DNA of 64,000 bases from Hedera helix (GCA_947179155.2 OX359287.1:340001-404000), one strand, 5' to 3'. Shown: positions 22,940 through 34,272, numbered from the stretch's first letter. A program made the numbers and translations. The notes: generated by a model not told the origin, from the sequence alone.

Positions 22940-23212
22940 TTAAATTGTGGGAATAACCTTACGGAGCGGATTGCCGCCTGTTGGTGAATAACCTTTCGTA
23001 TTCATTCATTATTAATCTCTGAGAATAACCTTACGGAGCGGATTGCCGCCTGTTTGGTGAATAACTCTTTGTACTCAAATTCTATTAAATTGTGGGAATA
23101 ACCTTACGGAGCGGATTGCCGCCTGTTTGGTGAATAACTCTTTGTACTCAAATTCTATTAAATTGTGGGAATAACCTTACGGAGCGGATTGCCGCCTGTT
23201 GGTGAATAACCC
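22940..23212 (+). repeat. Four ~65-bp tandem repeats in the 5' LTR (R/U5 side)
   Basis: Four units sharing TTACGGAGCGGATTGCCGCC followed by TG(T)TTGGTGAATAAC. They lie downstream of the TATA-like box, so they are probably transcribed. Same array at about 30,136-30,408 in the 3' LTR. Confidence 0.88.
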
Positions 23213-24410
23213 TTTGTATTAATTTCCTTCACCTTTTGTTAATCAAACCTGCTACGGTAAGGGATATTATTTTCTTTCATACTCCTAAATCGAAATTTAT
23301 TATGGAACTATTGCTTCTATAATTCCTGAAAATATTATATGTTCCATAATAGTTGAACTTCATTATTTCAACTGAACCTTCCTATTTACGTGAACCTTTC
23401 TATTGAATTGTAACCGTTATTCTGAACTGTGGATCTTGAATATCATTTTTAAATTTCACTCCACATCATGTTGACAATTTGGACATTATTTGAATCTGTA
23501 CAAAGTAAACTTCCGATACTTATTGTTATCCTATTTCTTCTGTTCATCATTTATATCATTCTAATCATCCAAAAATCAAGCTGTTGTGAATATCTGTGGC
23601 CGGGGGCACAGATGTGATATATTTGTTGAACAGATGATAGGTTAAAGGCGATATAATAGGTTAAAGGCGATACATCTGTTCGGTGTCTTTTATGGCACGT
23701 GGTGAATGTTCTCTTTGGCCCGTAGTGCAAAGATGAACTGTTGTTTGGTATGATTATAACCAAAGGCTGAATCTGGTATAATCATGACCGTTGGTGCTAT
23801 ATTGAATATCTTTGGCCCGTAGTACAAAGATGAACTGTTGATGTGCATGATTATGATCAGGAACTGTGAATTTGTATTATCTTGACTAATGATATTTCAG
23901 ATGATAAAAGTTGATGATGTTTTTCCTAAAAAGAGAACCGAGTGGACATTATAGTCTGCATTATTCTTCTAATAGATTACTCATTCCGCTGCTATTATTG
24001 ATCTGAACGTTGTTTAAGAATTTAACTGCAGTTTTTGATATAAACCTTGTAGTCTATTGTATTCTATCAAGAACTCAACTGTTGAAGACTAATGATAATT
24101 TATTCGTCATTATCTTAGTCATGATATTCTTTACTGGGCTATTTGAGCTCACCCTTTCTTTTGTTCCATTGTTTTTCAACAGGAGATGAAAACATAACAG
24201 GGTCTAGCCGGGGAATGGAGTGAGGGTCCGAGGAATAGTTATCATAGTCTTCACGTTTTGTAAAATAGTGTGGCAATAATAGTGAAGACTTAGTTGTGTA
24301 TTATTATACACTGTATTGTTGTACGTTGTGCTTTGTTGTAATAATTTTGTTGTAGTCTTTTGACGACTCAAGTTTGGGCTGTGTGGGCCCAGATTTGGGG
24401 GCGTCACAGT

Positions 24411-24422
24411 TGGCATCAGAGC
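24411..24422 (+). other. Primer-binding site of the Tekay-like element
   Basis: TGGCATCAGAGC, two bases after the 5' LTR. It differs by one base from TGGTATCAGAGC, the complement of the 3' end of plant initiator methionine tRNA. Confidence 0.85.
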
Positions 24423-24607
24423 TTAGGGATATGGTCTTTAATGGAGATCTGGGGTAGAACTAGGAGGGGAGAGACGAATAGAATCAGTCACTAGTGTGTC
24501 CTACCTAAAATAGATTTTATTATCTAATGAGTCGATTTGAATGTAGGAACATGAAGAGATGAGTCAGTTTATTTGAACTAACATTTATTTTGTGACCACA
24601 GTTAATT

Positions 24608-25228
24608 ATGGCATCTGGAAATCAGGAGGTTAACTATGAAATTACCGAAACAAATGTAGCTGCAAAGCAAGAGGCGACGAATAATCTTCTTACAAACTCA
24701 GAGTTGAATCATTTGCCTAAGGCAAAAATTATGCGTGTTCTATCCAGTAAGGATGAAGGTGAAAGCTCTGCTACAGTCGTTCCAGATCCATTCTTAGAAG
24801 CAATTAAAGGAAGTAACGAACTTGCGGAAATTATTGCCTTTAATTTACTCACTAATTGGGAGAGTGATATCACCTGGTTATGCTCTATAACAAAGGATCA
24901 GAATATATGGACTTTTCATATTAGTCTTTGGGATTTATGGTGTTCCAGCTATGATTTTCAAGATTATTTAAAAATGATGTTTCTATACTTTTGGGCGTTA
25001 CAATTTAGAGGAATTCAGGTTAAGTTAGTCACTATCGTGGAAACTGCAGTCTATCGAAAATACTATTTTAATGGAAATCATTGGTACCTTACTACTGATG
25101 AAGTTGATGAACCCGAGAAACAGTTTGCTAGAAAATTATTCAGTGGTATTCCCATGGTTGAAATACGTGAAGATCCGAATGAAGTATTCGGGATTCGATT
25201 TGACGATAACAGTCAAGAAACCGAATGA
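24608..25228 (+). CDS. ORF1 of the Tekay-like element, unrecognised 206-residue protein in the gag position
   Basis: Open frame from ATG at 24,608 to TGA, about 185 bp after the PBS, where Gag should begin. It starts MASGNQEVNYEITETN. I see no zinc knuckle (CX2CX4HX4C) and no retrotransposon-gag helix block. The middle is rich in Trp, Phe and Tyr (for example WTFHISLWDLW and FLYFWALQF) and the C-terminus is acidic. It is far shorter than a chromoviral Gag, usually several hundred residues. The protease frame lies +1 and overlaps its last 50 or so codons. It could be a replaced or extremely diverged Gag, or an acquired sequence; I do not recognise it. Confidence 0.7.
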   Translation: MASGNQEVNYEITETNVAAKQEATNNLLTNSELNHLPKAKIMRVLSSKDEGESSATVVPDPFLEAIKGSNELAEIIAFNLLTNWESDITWLCSITKDQNIWTFHISLWDLWCSSYDFQDYLKMMFLYFWALQFRGIQVKLVTIVETAVYRKYYFNGNHWYLTTDEVDEPEKQFARKLFSGIPMVEIREDPNEVFGIRFDDNSQETE

Positions 25229-25865
25229 GGTGATAACCGGTAAGCTATTCATAAATTCTCGTGAAGTCTACGCTTTGTTAGACACTGGCTCTATCCACTC
25301 TTTTATCTCACCTATATGTACTCAACGTTTAAATTTGACTATTGAAAACTTAAATCTTGTCTTATCAGTTGAAACCTCATTGGGAGAAATACCTATTACA
25401 TTTACTATCTATAAATCTTGCCTAGTTCAAATCAACAACCTCACATTACCTGTTGACCTTATTTCTTTGGAGATGCGTGAATTTGATGTGATTTTAGGAA
25501 TTGATTGGTTGACTACCCATCATGCTAAAATTGATTGTTTTCATAAGATTATTAGTTTTCATATTCCTAATCAACCTGTCATGCAAATTCAAGCAACTAA
25601 ACCATTGAAATCTATAACTGTTATTTCTAGCCATAAAGCCATTCGTTTATTGAAAAACGGATGTCAAGCCTTTTTAGCTCATGTCACTGATTTGAACAAA
25701 AATACGTCAAACTTGAATGATATTCCCATTGTTAATGAGTTTCCTGACGTTTTTCTTGAAGAACTTCCTGGCTTACCCCCAAACCGTGAAATTGATTTTT
25801 ATATTGATCTTGAACCCGGGTACCAAGCCCATTTCCAAAGCTCCCTACCGAATGGCTCCCATTGA
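25071..25865 (+). CDS. Aspartic protease and RT linker of the Tekay-like element (frame-shifted)
   Basis: From about 25,222 the frame reads VITGKLFINS, then ALLDTGSIHSFIS, the D-T-G catalytic motif of retrotransposon pepsin-like proteases, then DVILGIDWLTTHHAKIDC. It continues into the usual FPDVFLEELPGLPP linker before RT and then leaves frame near GGG at 25,818-25,820, stopping at 25,865. The real start is unclear: the first 50 codons overlap ORF1 and look non-homologous. Confidence 0.85.
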   Translation: MEIIGTLLLMKLMNPRNSLLENYSVVFPWLKYVKIRMKYSGFDLTITVKKPNEVITGKLFINSREVYALLDTGSIHSFISPICTQRLNLTIENLNLVLSVETSLGEIPITFTIYKSCLVQINNLTLPVDLISLEMREFDVILGIDWLTTHHAKIDCFHKIISFHIPNQPVMQIQATKPLKSITVISSHKAIRLLKNGCQAFLAHVTDLNKNTSNLNDIPIVNEFPDVFLEELPGLPPNREIDFYIDLEPGYQAHFQSSLPNGSH

Positions 25866-28671
25866 ACTTCAAGAGTTAAAAGTCCAACTACAGGAATTGT
25901 TGGATACCGGTTTCATTCGTCCGAGTGCATCACCTTGGGGTGCTCCTGTTCTATTTGTGAAGAAGAAAGACGGGAGTATGAGATTGTGCATTGACTACCG
26001 AGAATTGAACCATGTCACCATCAAGAACAGGTACCCGTTACCTCGGATTGATGACATGTTTGATCAATTGCAAGGCGCTCAACATTTCTCAAAGATTGAT
26101 CTCCGTTCTGGATATCATCAGTTAAAGGTTAAAGCTGAGGACATTCCAAAGACTGCTTTCAGAACTCGTTATGGGCATTATGAGTTCTTAGTCATGCCTT
26201 TTGGACTAACTAATGCTCCTGCAGCTTTCATGGACATGATGAACCGGATATTCAAGGAACATTTGGATCATTTTGTGGTTGTCTTTATTGATGACATCCT
26301 CATATACTCCAAGAGTCACGAGGATCATGAACAACACCTGAGATTGATACTACAAAAGCTCCGTGAAAACAAATTATATGCCAAGTTGAAGAAATGTGAG
26401 TTCTGGCTTGAGGAGGTCGCGTTTCTTGGGCATGTGATTTCTAGTCAAGGAATATCAGTCGATCCTGCGAAGATTGAAACGGTACTAAATTGGGAACAAC
26501 CCAAAACAGTAACCGAAGTCCGAAGTTTTCTGGGTCTAGCTGGTTATTATCGGAGATTCGTAGAAGGATTTTCTCGAATCGCCACTCCATTAACGCAGCT
26601 TACTCGGAAAAGCACAAAATTCATATGGAGCGAGGAATGCGAGAAAAGTTTCCAAGAACTCAAGAAGAGACTGGTTTCAGCTCCTGTTCTGACCATACCA
26701 TCAGGATCAGGAGAATTTGTTATCTACAGCGATGCTTCTGGCAAACGTCTAGGCTGTGTCCTTATGCAACATGGAAAGGTTATAGCCTACGCCTCTCGAC
26801 AACTCAAAGATTATGAGAAAAATTATCCTACTCATGATCTAGAGTTGGCAGCAGTCGTTTTCGCGTTGAAGATCTGGAGACACTACTTGTACGGAGAAAA
26901 AGTGGATATCTATACGGATCATAAAAGTCTCAAGTATTTCTTCACCCAGAAGGAACTCAACATGCGACAACGACGTTGGCTTGAGCTGTTAAAGGATTAT
27001 GACCACACAATCCAGTATCACCCGGGAAAGGCGAACGTTGTAGCTGACGCTTTGAGCAGAAAATCTTATGCAAGTACAAGTGCACTGCTGACAACACAAA
27101 AGTGTATTTTGTACGACTTGCAAAAGATGGAGATAGAGCTAAAGACACCAGGGACCCACTCGAAGATTGCTCACGTGCGAGTAGAACCAACTTTAATTGA
27201 TAAAATTAAAGCTGCTCAAGCTACCGATCCGGAACTAATAAACATGATAAAGAAAGTACAAGAAGGTGCCATTCCCGAAGCAAGAATCGACGAGAAAGGA
27301 ATACTTCGAGTCAACTCTCGACTCTGTGTTCCTAACGATCCTGAATTAAAGCATAAAATCATGATGGAGGCACACAACACGCCGTTCGCAATCCACCCAG
27401 GAGGTACCAAGATGTATCGAGATCTTCGACATACATTTTGGTGGAACAATATGAAAAGAGAGATTGCGGAGTTTATCTCAAGGTGCCTAACTTGTCAACG
27501 TGTCAAGGCAGAGCATCAAGTTCCTAAAGGTCCATTACAATCACTTGAAGTTCCCGAATGGAAGTGGGAACACATCAATATAGACTTCGTGACGGGTCTT
27601 CCAAAAGTTTCTCAAGGCTTAGATGCAATTTGGGTGATCGTAGATAGATTGACCAAATCTACTCATTTCTTGCCTATACGAGAAAACTTTTCACTTGAAC
27701 GTCTTGCCGGTATGTACATAAATGAGATCGTGAGATTGCATGGCATGCCAGTTTCCATAGTTTCTGATCGAGATCCTAGATTCACTTCACGCTTTTGGAT
27801 CAGTCTACAAAAAGCTATGGGCACTGAACTACGTTTTAGTTCTGCATACCATCCTCAAACGGACGGACAATCGGAAAGGACGATCCAGACCCTCGAAGAT
27901 CTTTTGAGACTTTGTGTATTAGACTTCAAAGGAAGTTGGGATAAGTACTTGCCATTGGTGGAATTTTCTTACAACAACAGTTACCAAGCAAGCATAGGCA
28001 TGGCTCCATTCGAGGCTTTGTATGGAAGGAAGTGTCGCTCTCCAATATGTTGGAATGAGGTAGGAGAAGCAAAATTGTTGGGACCCGAGTTGGTACGCTT
28101 GACGACCGAAAAGATCCAAATGATCCGACAACGAATACAGACCGCACAAGAACGACAAAAGAGTTATGCTGATCTTCATCGGAGAGACGAAAGTTTCAAC
28201 GTCGGAGATCATGTATTCTTACGTGTTTCTCCATGGAAAGGGGTTACGAGATTCGGAAAGAGAGGAAAGCTCAACCCTCGATTTATTGGCCCATTTGAAA
28301 TCCTCGATCGAATAGGAACCGTAGCCTACAGACTAGCCCTACCACCAAGTATGTCTCGCATCCATAACGTTTTTCACATATCTATGTTACGTAAATATGT
28401 GAAGGACCCAAACCACGTTATTGAGTTAGAACCAGACGTTATAGCAGAGGATTTAACATACGAGGAGGTACCTGTTAAGATCCTGGATAAGAAGGAGCAG
28501 ATCCTACGCTCAAAGGTTATACCTCAAGTTAAGGTTTTATGGAGGAACCAAGATACTGAGGAAATGACCTGGGAGCTAGAATCTGAGATGAAATCTAAGT
28601 ATCCTTACCTCTTCGATATGTCAGGTACGTCAATTTCGGGGACGAAATTTCATAAGGAGGGGAGGTTGTAA
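25717..28671 (+). CDS. Pol of the Tekay-like element: RT, RNase H, integrase, chromodomain
   Basis: 984 open codons; homology begins at about codon 33 (NPGTKPISKAPYRMAP), so the nominal ATG is only the frame edge. RT: WGAPVLFVKKKDGS and catalytic FIDD at codons 190-193. RNase H: YSDASGKRLGCVLMQ, LELAAVVFALKIWRHYL and TDHKSL. Integrase: HHCC zinc site ending CLTCQ, DFVTGLP, SDRDPRF and the Glu of HPQTDGQSERT, giving a plausible D,D,E triad. The C-terminus VKVLWRNQDTEEMTWELESE is the chromodomain-like block of chromoviruses. The stop TAA falls at bases 3-5 of the 3' LTR. Catalytic residues look intact. Confidence 0.95.
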   Translation: MIFPLLMSFLTFFLKNFLAYPQTVKLIFILILNPGTKPISKAPYRMAPIELQELKVQLQELLDTGFIRPSASPWGAPVLFVKKKDGSMRLCIDYRELNHVTIKNRYPLPRIDDMFDQLQGAQHFSKIDLRSGYHQLKVKAEDIPKTAFRTRYGHYEFLVMPFGLTNAPAAFMDMMNRIFKEHLDHFVVVFIDDILIYSKSHEDHEQHLRLILQKLRENKLYAKLKKCEFWLEEVAFLGHVISSQGISVDPAKIETVLNWEQPKTVTEVRSFLGLAGYYRRFVEGFSRIATPLTQLTRKSTKFIWSEECEKSFQELKKRLVSAPVLTIPSGSGEFVIYSDASGKRLGCVLMQHGKVIAYASRQLKDYEKNYPTHDLELAAVVFALKIWRHYLYGEKVDIYTDHKSLKYFFTQKELNMRQRRWLELLKDYDHTIQYHPGKANVVADALSRKSYASTSALLTTQKCILYDLQKMEIELKTPGTHSKIAHVRVEPTLIDKIKAAQATDPELINMIKKVQEGAIPEARIDEKGILRVNSRLCVPNDPELKHKIMMEAHNTPFAIHPGGTKMYRDLRHTFWWNNMKREIAEFISRCLTCQRVKAEHQVPKGPLQSLEVPEWKWEHINIDFVTGLPKVSQGLDAIWVIVDRLTKSTHFLPIRENFSLERLAGMYINEIVRLHGMPVSIVSDRDPRFTSRFWISLQKAMGTELRFSSAYHPQTDGQSERTIQTLEDLLRLCVLDFKGSWDKYLPLVEFSYNNSYQASIGMAPFEALYGRKCRSPICWNEVGEAKLLGPELVRLTTEKIQMIRQRIQTAQERQKSYADLHRRDESFNVGDHVFLRVSPWKGVTRFGKRGKLNPRFIGPFEILDRIGTVAYRLALPPSMSRIHNVFHISMLRKYVKDPNHVIELEPDVIAEDLTYEEVPVKILDKKEQILRSKVIPQVKVLWRNQDTEEMTWELESEMKSKYPYLFDMSGTSISGTKFHKEGRL
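28654..28665 (+). other. Polypurine tract of the Tekay-like element
   Basis: AAGGAGGGGAGG one base before the 3' LTR, overlapping the last codons of pol. Expected plus-strand primer site. Confidence 0.88.
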
Positions 28672-31604
28672 GACCCCGAATTTTATGAAATACAAAATTT
28701 AATTTTTCTTCATATATATTTTTTTTGAAACAGTAAGTGGTTAAATTAATAAAATTGAAAGTTAAGGATGTTATGTGCAAATTTTATTTTGTCGGACAAT
28801 ATTCGCTTTGTCGGGGAATATTCGTTTGGTCGGGGAATATTCGTGCCGTACGACGGCGCCGAAATAATAAATTATTGGTGGACCCCACAACGGAATATTT
28901 GTCGGATATAGAAAACGACAGAAGTAACCTTTTTAAATAAAAATAGTCAACGGAACTGTTAAAATACCGGTGATAAAAGAATAGTAGCATACGGTAGTTT
29001 ATGGTATTTTCTGTAGCACACGGTACTCTACAGTAACACACGGTATTGCATAGTGTCTCATATTATTGGTCTGATAATTGACACCGTAACTGTTACGCAT
29101 TATTTCATCGATAATTGTCACTGCATAATATTTTATATTATCAATTCAATAATTGTTGTTACACAGTATTTTGCATTATTGATTTAATAATTGTCATTAC
29201 ACTGTATTTTATATCATTGAGTCAATAATTGTTGTTACACTGTTTTTAAAATTATTGAACCTAATAATTGTCACAGTAACATATGCACAGTAATTCACAC
29301 TATTGAATCAATAATTGTCATTACACAGTAACGTATGCTTTATTTTACATTATTGTTATCTCTATTATGATGTTATTTAAACAGTTGTATTTCATTAATT
29401 TATTGACTTGATATCTAAGAGCTAACTATACTGTATTTATAACAATTAGTCATAATAATTGAATTGATAAAGTTATTTGTTTATAATATAAAGTTAGGTG
29501 ATTATTAGGTGATATGAAATGAATGGTGTAGATTAAAGTGTGAATTATTGTTGAATAATTGAATTGATTTGTTTATAATATAAAGTTAGGTGATTATTAG
29601 GTAATATGAAATGAATGGTGTAGATTAAAGTGTGAATTATTGTTGAATAATTAAATTGATTTGTTTATATTATAAAGTTAGGTGATTATTAGGTGATATG
29701 AAATGAATGGTGTAGATTAAAGATAATATAATATTTGAAATGGATGGTGTAGATTAAAAGGTGATCTTTAAATGAATGGTTTAGATTAAATGAATGATAA
29801 TATTTTTGGCTATAAATAGAAGCCTTAACTTAAGGATTTTTCATAAACTTCCTTACTTGTTCTTTCTTTCTTTCTCTAAATACTTCTTGTGAAAGTTCTC
29901 TCTAAGTGTGCTTAAGTCATCTTGAGTATTTGTGAAGATCTATAAGTATACGTGTACTGTTCAAGTTAATCAACCTCATTTAAATCAATATCCAGTCACG
30001 TGTTGAGGTAAGGGATACCATCTTTTTCATCTTCCATTATTCAAACATACTATGGTAAGGGATTATCATTATTTGATTCTCGATAATAATATTGTTTCTT
30101 CCTTACTCATAAGACGTGCCTTTTATTTCCATGTATTAAATTGTGGGAATAACCTTACGGAGCGGATTGCCGCCTGTTGGTGAATAACCTTTCGTATTCA
30201 TTCATTATTAATCTCTGAGAATAACCTTACGGAGCGGATTGCCGCCTGTTTGGTGAATAACTCTTTGTACTCAAATTCTATTAAATTGTGGGAATAACCT
30301 TACGGAGCGGATTGCCGCCTGTTTGGTGAATAACTCTTTGTACTCAAATTCTATTAAATTGTGGGAATAACCTTACGGAGCGGATTGCCGCCTGTTGGTG
30401 AATAACCCTTTGTATTAATTTCCTTCACCTTTTGTTAATCAAACCTGCTACGGTAAGGGATATTATTTTCTTTCATACTCCTAAATCGAAATTTATTATG
30501 GAACTATTGCTTCTATAATTCCTGAAAATATTATATGTTCCATAATAGTTGAACTTCATTATTTCAACTGAACCTTCCTATTTACGTGAACCTTTCTATT
30601 GAATTGTAACCGTTATTCTGAACTGTGGATCTTGAATATCATTTTTAAATTTCACTCCACATCATGTTGACAATTTGGACATTATTTGAATCTGTACAAA
30701 GTAAACTTCCGATACTTATTGTTATCCTATTTCTTCTGTTCATCATTTATATCATTCTAATCATCCAAAAATCAAGCTGTTGTGAATATCTGTGGCCGGG
30801 GGCACAGATGTGATATATTTGTTGAACAGATGATAGGTTAAAGGCGATATAATAGGTTAAAGGCGATACATCTGTTCGGTGTCTTTTATGGCACGTGGTG
30901 AATGTTCTCTTTGGCCCGTAGTGCAAAGATGAACTGTTGTTTGGTATGATTATACCCAAAGGCTGAATCTGGTATAATCATGACCGTTGGTGCTATATTG
31001 AATATCTTTGGCCCGTAGTACAAAGATGAACTGTTGATGTGCATGATTATGATCAGGAACTGTGAATTTGTATTATCTTGACTAATGATATTTCAGATGA
31101 TAAAAGTTGATGATGTTTTTCCTAAAAAGAGAACCGAGTGGACATTATAGTCTGCATTATTCTTCTAATAGATTACTCATTCCGCTGCTATTATTGATCT
31201 GAACGTTGTTTAAGAATTTAACTGCAGTTTTTGATATAAACCTTGTAGTCTATTGTATTCTATCAAGAACTCAACTGTTGAAGACTAATGATAATTTATT
31301 CGTCATTATCTTAGTCATGATATTCTTTACTGGGCTATTTGAGCTCACCCTTTCTTTTGTTCCATTGTTTTTCAACAGGAGATGAAAACATAACAGGGTC
31401 TAGCCGGGGAATGGAGTGAGGGTCCGAGGAATAGTTATCATAGTCTTCACGTTTTGTAAAATAGTGTGGCAATAATAGTGAAGGCTTAGTTGTGTATTAT
31501 TATACACTGTATTGTTGTACGTTGTGCTTTGTTGTAATAATTTTGTTGTAGTCTTTTGACGACTCAAGTTTGGGCTGTGTGGGCCCAGATTTGGGGGCGT
31601 CACA
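28667..31604 (+). repeat. 3' LTR of the Tekay-like element
   Basis: 2,938 bp, the same length as the 5' LTR. Differences seen: C/T near 21,556/28,752, C/T near 21,904/29,100, A/T near 22,472/29,668, C/T near 22,673/29,869, A/C near 23,759/30,955 and A/G near 24,287/31,483. Confidence 0.95.
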
Positions 31605-34272
31605 ACATGTCCAAGCTTTCAAAACCATAAAACTTTGCACGAGGCGAGTTTTGTCCATAAAAATCCGTTTCGAGTCGAAACGATCAATTTCGATCGTTCG
31701 AAACTCATTTCCATTCAAATTTCTTTCTCTTGATTACCAAATCAACCTAAACACATGTAATAACATAAAACTTACTCATTTGACTCCATTTTACCTTTAA
31801 TTTCTCAAAATTGCCAAAAATCACACTTTGACGTTATTTTCATCAACCTTTCACAATTTTCTCATTCCCAAAACATAAGCTATTTTTAGCCCCTTTGTGC
31901 AATACTTGATTCTAACTCATCATTTACCATATATAGCACATATTTGACTTGTATGGGCCTTCAACATCTTTAAAACTTTTCAAATGGACTTATTTTTCCA
32001 AAAGGTTCGTTTTGATCGTCGGCGAACGTTTTAAAACATTTAAAATCCACAATTGTCGCCATACGAACCAAATAACTTCCAAATCAACTTGAACACGTGT
32101 ATTTATATCAAACTTAGCTTTTTGGCCTTATTTGATCACCAATTACACAAAACGGCCAAAATTACATAATAATAGCACTTTGTCAACTTTACTTATTTTC
32201 ATCTTTAAACCAATCTTCAATCTTTGGACTCTATGCTTCACATAGGTTATCACGTACACATTTAACGACTTTATATATTCACATAACTTCTATACGCATC
32301 TTTGAAGTCACTTTACAGATTATTACGTAGTCTATACACAAAGTATAGCCTAATATTCAAGTTTTTCCTTAACAAATCATAGTTTTCAACCATTTGAGCA
32401 TCTAGCTTGCCATTTAACCAAATAATTTGCTTGCATCAAACATGATTAACTTTTCAAACTAGGTTTTCATAACTTTAATCCACATATAACACATGATCAT
32501 GTCTTAAATCATAATTTCTAGCTTTGAACATGAACTTAATAAGATATTACCTTGTTTTCCAAAATATGAACTTAGGGTTTCATGGCTTCTCAACATTTAG
32601 CACATAAACTCTTATACAAACTTGCATCTAGCCCCTAATTCATGCATGACTAGTCTTAAACTAACATTTAAACTCATAAATATTAACTTTCATGGCTCAA
32701 ACATAATCATACCTTCTTGGATGATCAATTTTTTTCACATAAATAGCTTCCTCATGGCAAGCTCTTCCTTTCTCCTTCTTGCTTCTTGATCATTTGAGCA
32801 ACATAGCTTCCTTGCTTCCAAGCTTTTATCCTTGCTTCCATGGTTTCTTTAGCTTTCTCTCTCTTTCTCTCACTTAGCCGGCACTTAGAAATAATATGAA
32901 TGGCTTAGCATGCTTTGCTTATAATTATATACATATATGTGTTATATCAATTCTCCAACAACTAACCATGGTTGGTTAGTTAAACTCTATCATGATTAGG
33001 GTATCTTAAGTCATTTCACATTATTAAACATAGATATAATAGTCATTACCTCAACATAGGACACATTTGTCATTTCATAATTTGTCAATGGCATTTTGGA
33101 CTTTACCCAAAATTCCTAGAGAATTTAATTCTCATAAATCCATACTTGCTTATTCTTAAACCATTTCAAGTCCATTTTAATCCAAATTTGCTTCATCATA
33201 CTTGAATTTTATTCCATTATTAAATACTCCACAATTGGCTTGTCCCAAATCTCTTGTCACACCTCAAAATACCAATTTCATTAATCACATATTAATTCAT
33301 TTAATTGCCAAAATTGCACCTTATTATACATTTGAACCTTCTTGGTTCTCTATTAAATCAATCTCAACTTCCAATATCTCAAATAATCATAACCTTCATT
33401 TCACCTATACACCGCTTCCTCGAGAAGCGAACCTCGATCGGATTATCAAAATCCATCATCATTATCATTTAAACTCATAATATCATAATTACTACTTTAA
33501 TGTCCTTTCACTTATTTACTTCACTCACATATACCAATTTTCAACTTACTTGGAATCTACGTTGCTTATACTCATAGTTAAGAGTATTACCTTTTTGTCT
33601 TTACACATCATATCACGATTATCTTATTTCGATCATTTAATATCAATCTCCTTAACAAATCCATATATTCATATATCAACACTTAATATTCCATAAATCC
33701 TTAATAAACCAATTTAATTATACGGTTTCTTCTTTACTGCACATACATGCTTATTTACCATCCTCATACCCTCGCCTCTCCAGGCCCAGTAATTAAACTC
33801 GTTAATATTCATATCCAAGTATCAATTCACATATGTATTTCTTATTTCAATATTTTCTCAAACCTCAAATCATTCTATTTTTACTAACTCAAATACATAC
33901 ATGTACCTATATATACGTTTTCATATATCCAACTTGTCACCTACTGACACAATAGTGTTCCATACTGCTTCCTTTCAAATTGCCTTAATGTAGGCATTAC
34001 CATTTAATCTTCGAAATCCATTTTCATTATAATTTCTTCAAATCTCAATTCTCTCATGCGCTTTAATGGCTAACTGGTCCTTATTCATATCAGGAGTTCA
34101 TTGTCATCAACTTTAACCACATAGGTTATTTATAGCACATTGCTCATATAATAATTTATATTTAATCATTTCTTAATACATTCTATCATTTAAACCACGT
34201 TTTATCTCATAACCTTTATTTAATTCCTCAATATTCTCATTTAGAATTTTTATAAAATCCTGGGGTGTCACA
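31605..34272. other. Right part of solo LTR A, no gene
   Basis: AT-rich LTR sequence continuing from 21,470. Short frames here (for example 33,202-33,480) are chance openings in low-complexity CATT/AATT-rich DNA. Confidence 0.7.

Larger units (their letters stand above)
21471..24408 (+). repeat. 5' LTR of the Tekay-like element
   Basis: 2,938 bp, TG..CA ends. It carries a TATA-like box at 22,615, three sets of tandem repeats and two GAATATTC words. Six substitutions against the 3' LTR were found by eye, about 0.2%. Confidence 0.95.
21471..31604 (+). mobile_element. Young Tekay/Del-like chromovirus (Ty3/gypsy), 10.1 kb
   Basis: Full-length LTR retrotransposon: two 2,938-bp LTRs (TGTAAGACCC..GGCGTCACA), initiator-Met-type primer-binding site (PBS), PR-RT-RNase H-integrase-chromodomain order, polypurine tract, and the perfect 5-bp TSD ACATG at 21,466-21,470 and 31,605-31,609. 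Long LTRs and the C-terminal chromodomain-like block fit the Tekay/Del lineage. The internal region is only 4.26 kb because no recognisable Gag is present. Inserted in solo LTR A in the opposite orientation. Confidence 0.95.
19683..34272 (-). mobile_element. Solo LTR A (gypsy-type, 4.45 kb without its nested insert)
   Basis: Ends TGTAACGGCCCGAG and GGGGTGTCACA, flanked by the perfect 5-bp TSD AAACG at 19,678-19,682 and 34,273-34,277. Removing the Tekay-like element and one copy of its TSD leaves about 4,451 bp. Read on the - strand the start TGTGACACCCCAGGATTTTAT resembles the Tekay LTR start TGTAAGACCCCGAATTTTAT, so the LTR is in - orientation. No internal domain of its own, so it is a solo LTR. 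The host ORF reads on across it. Confidence 0.85.
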
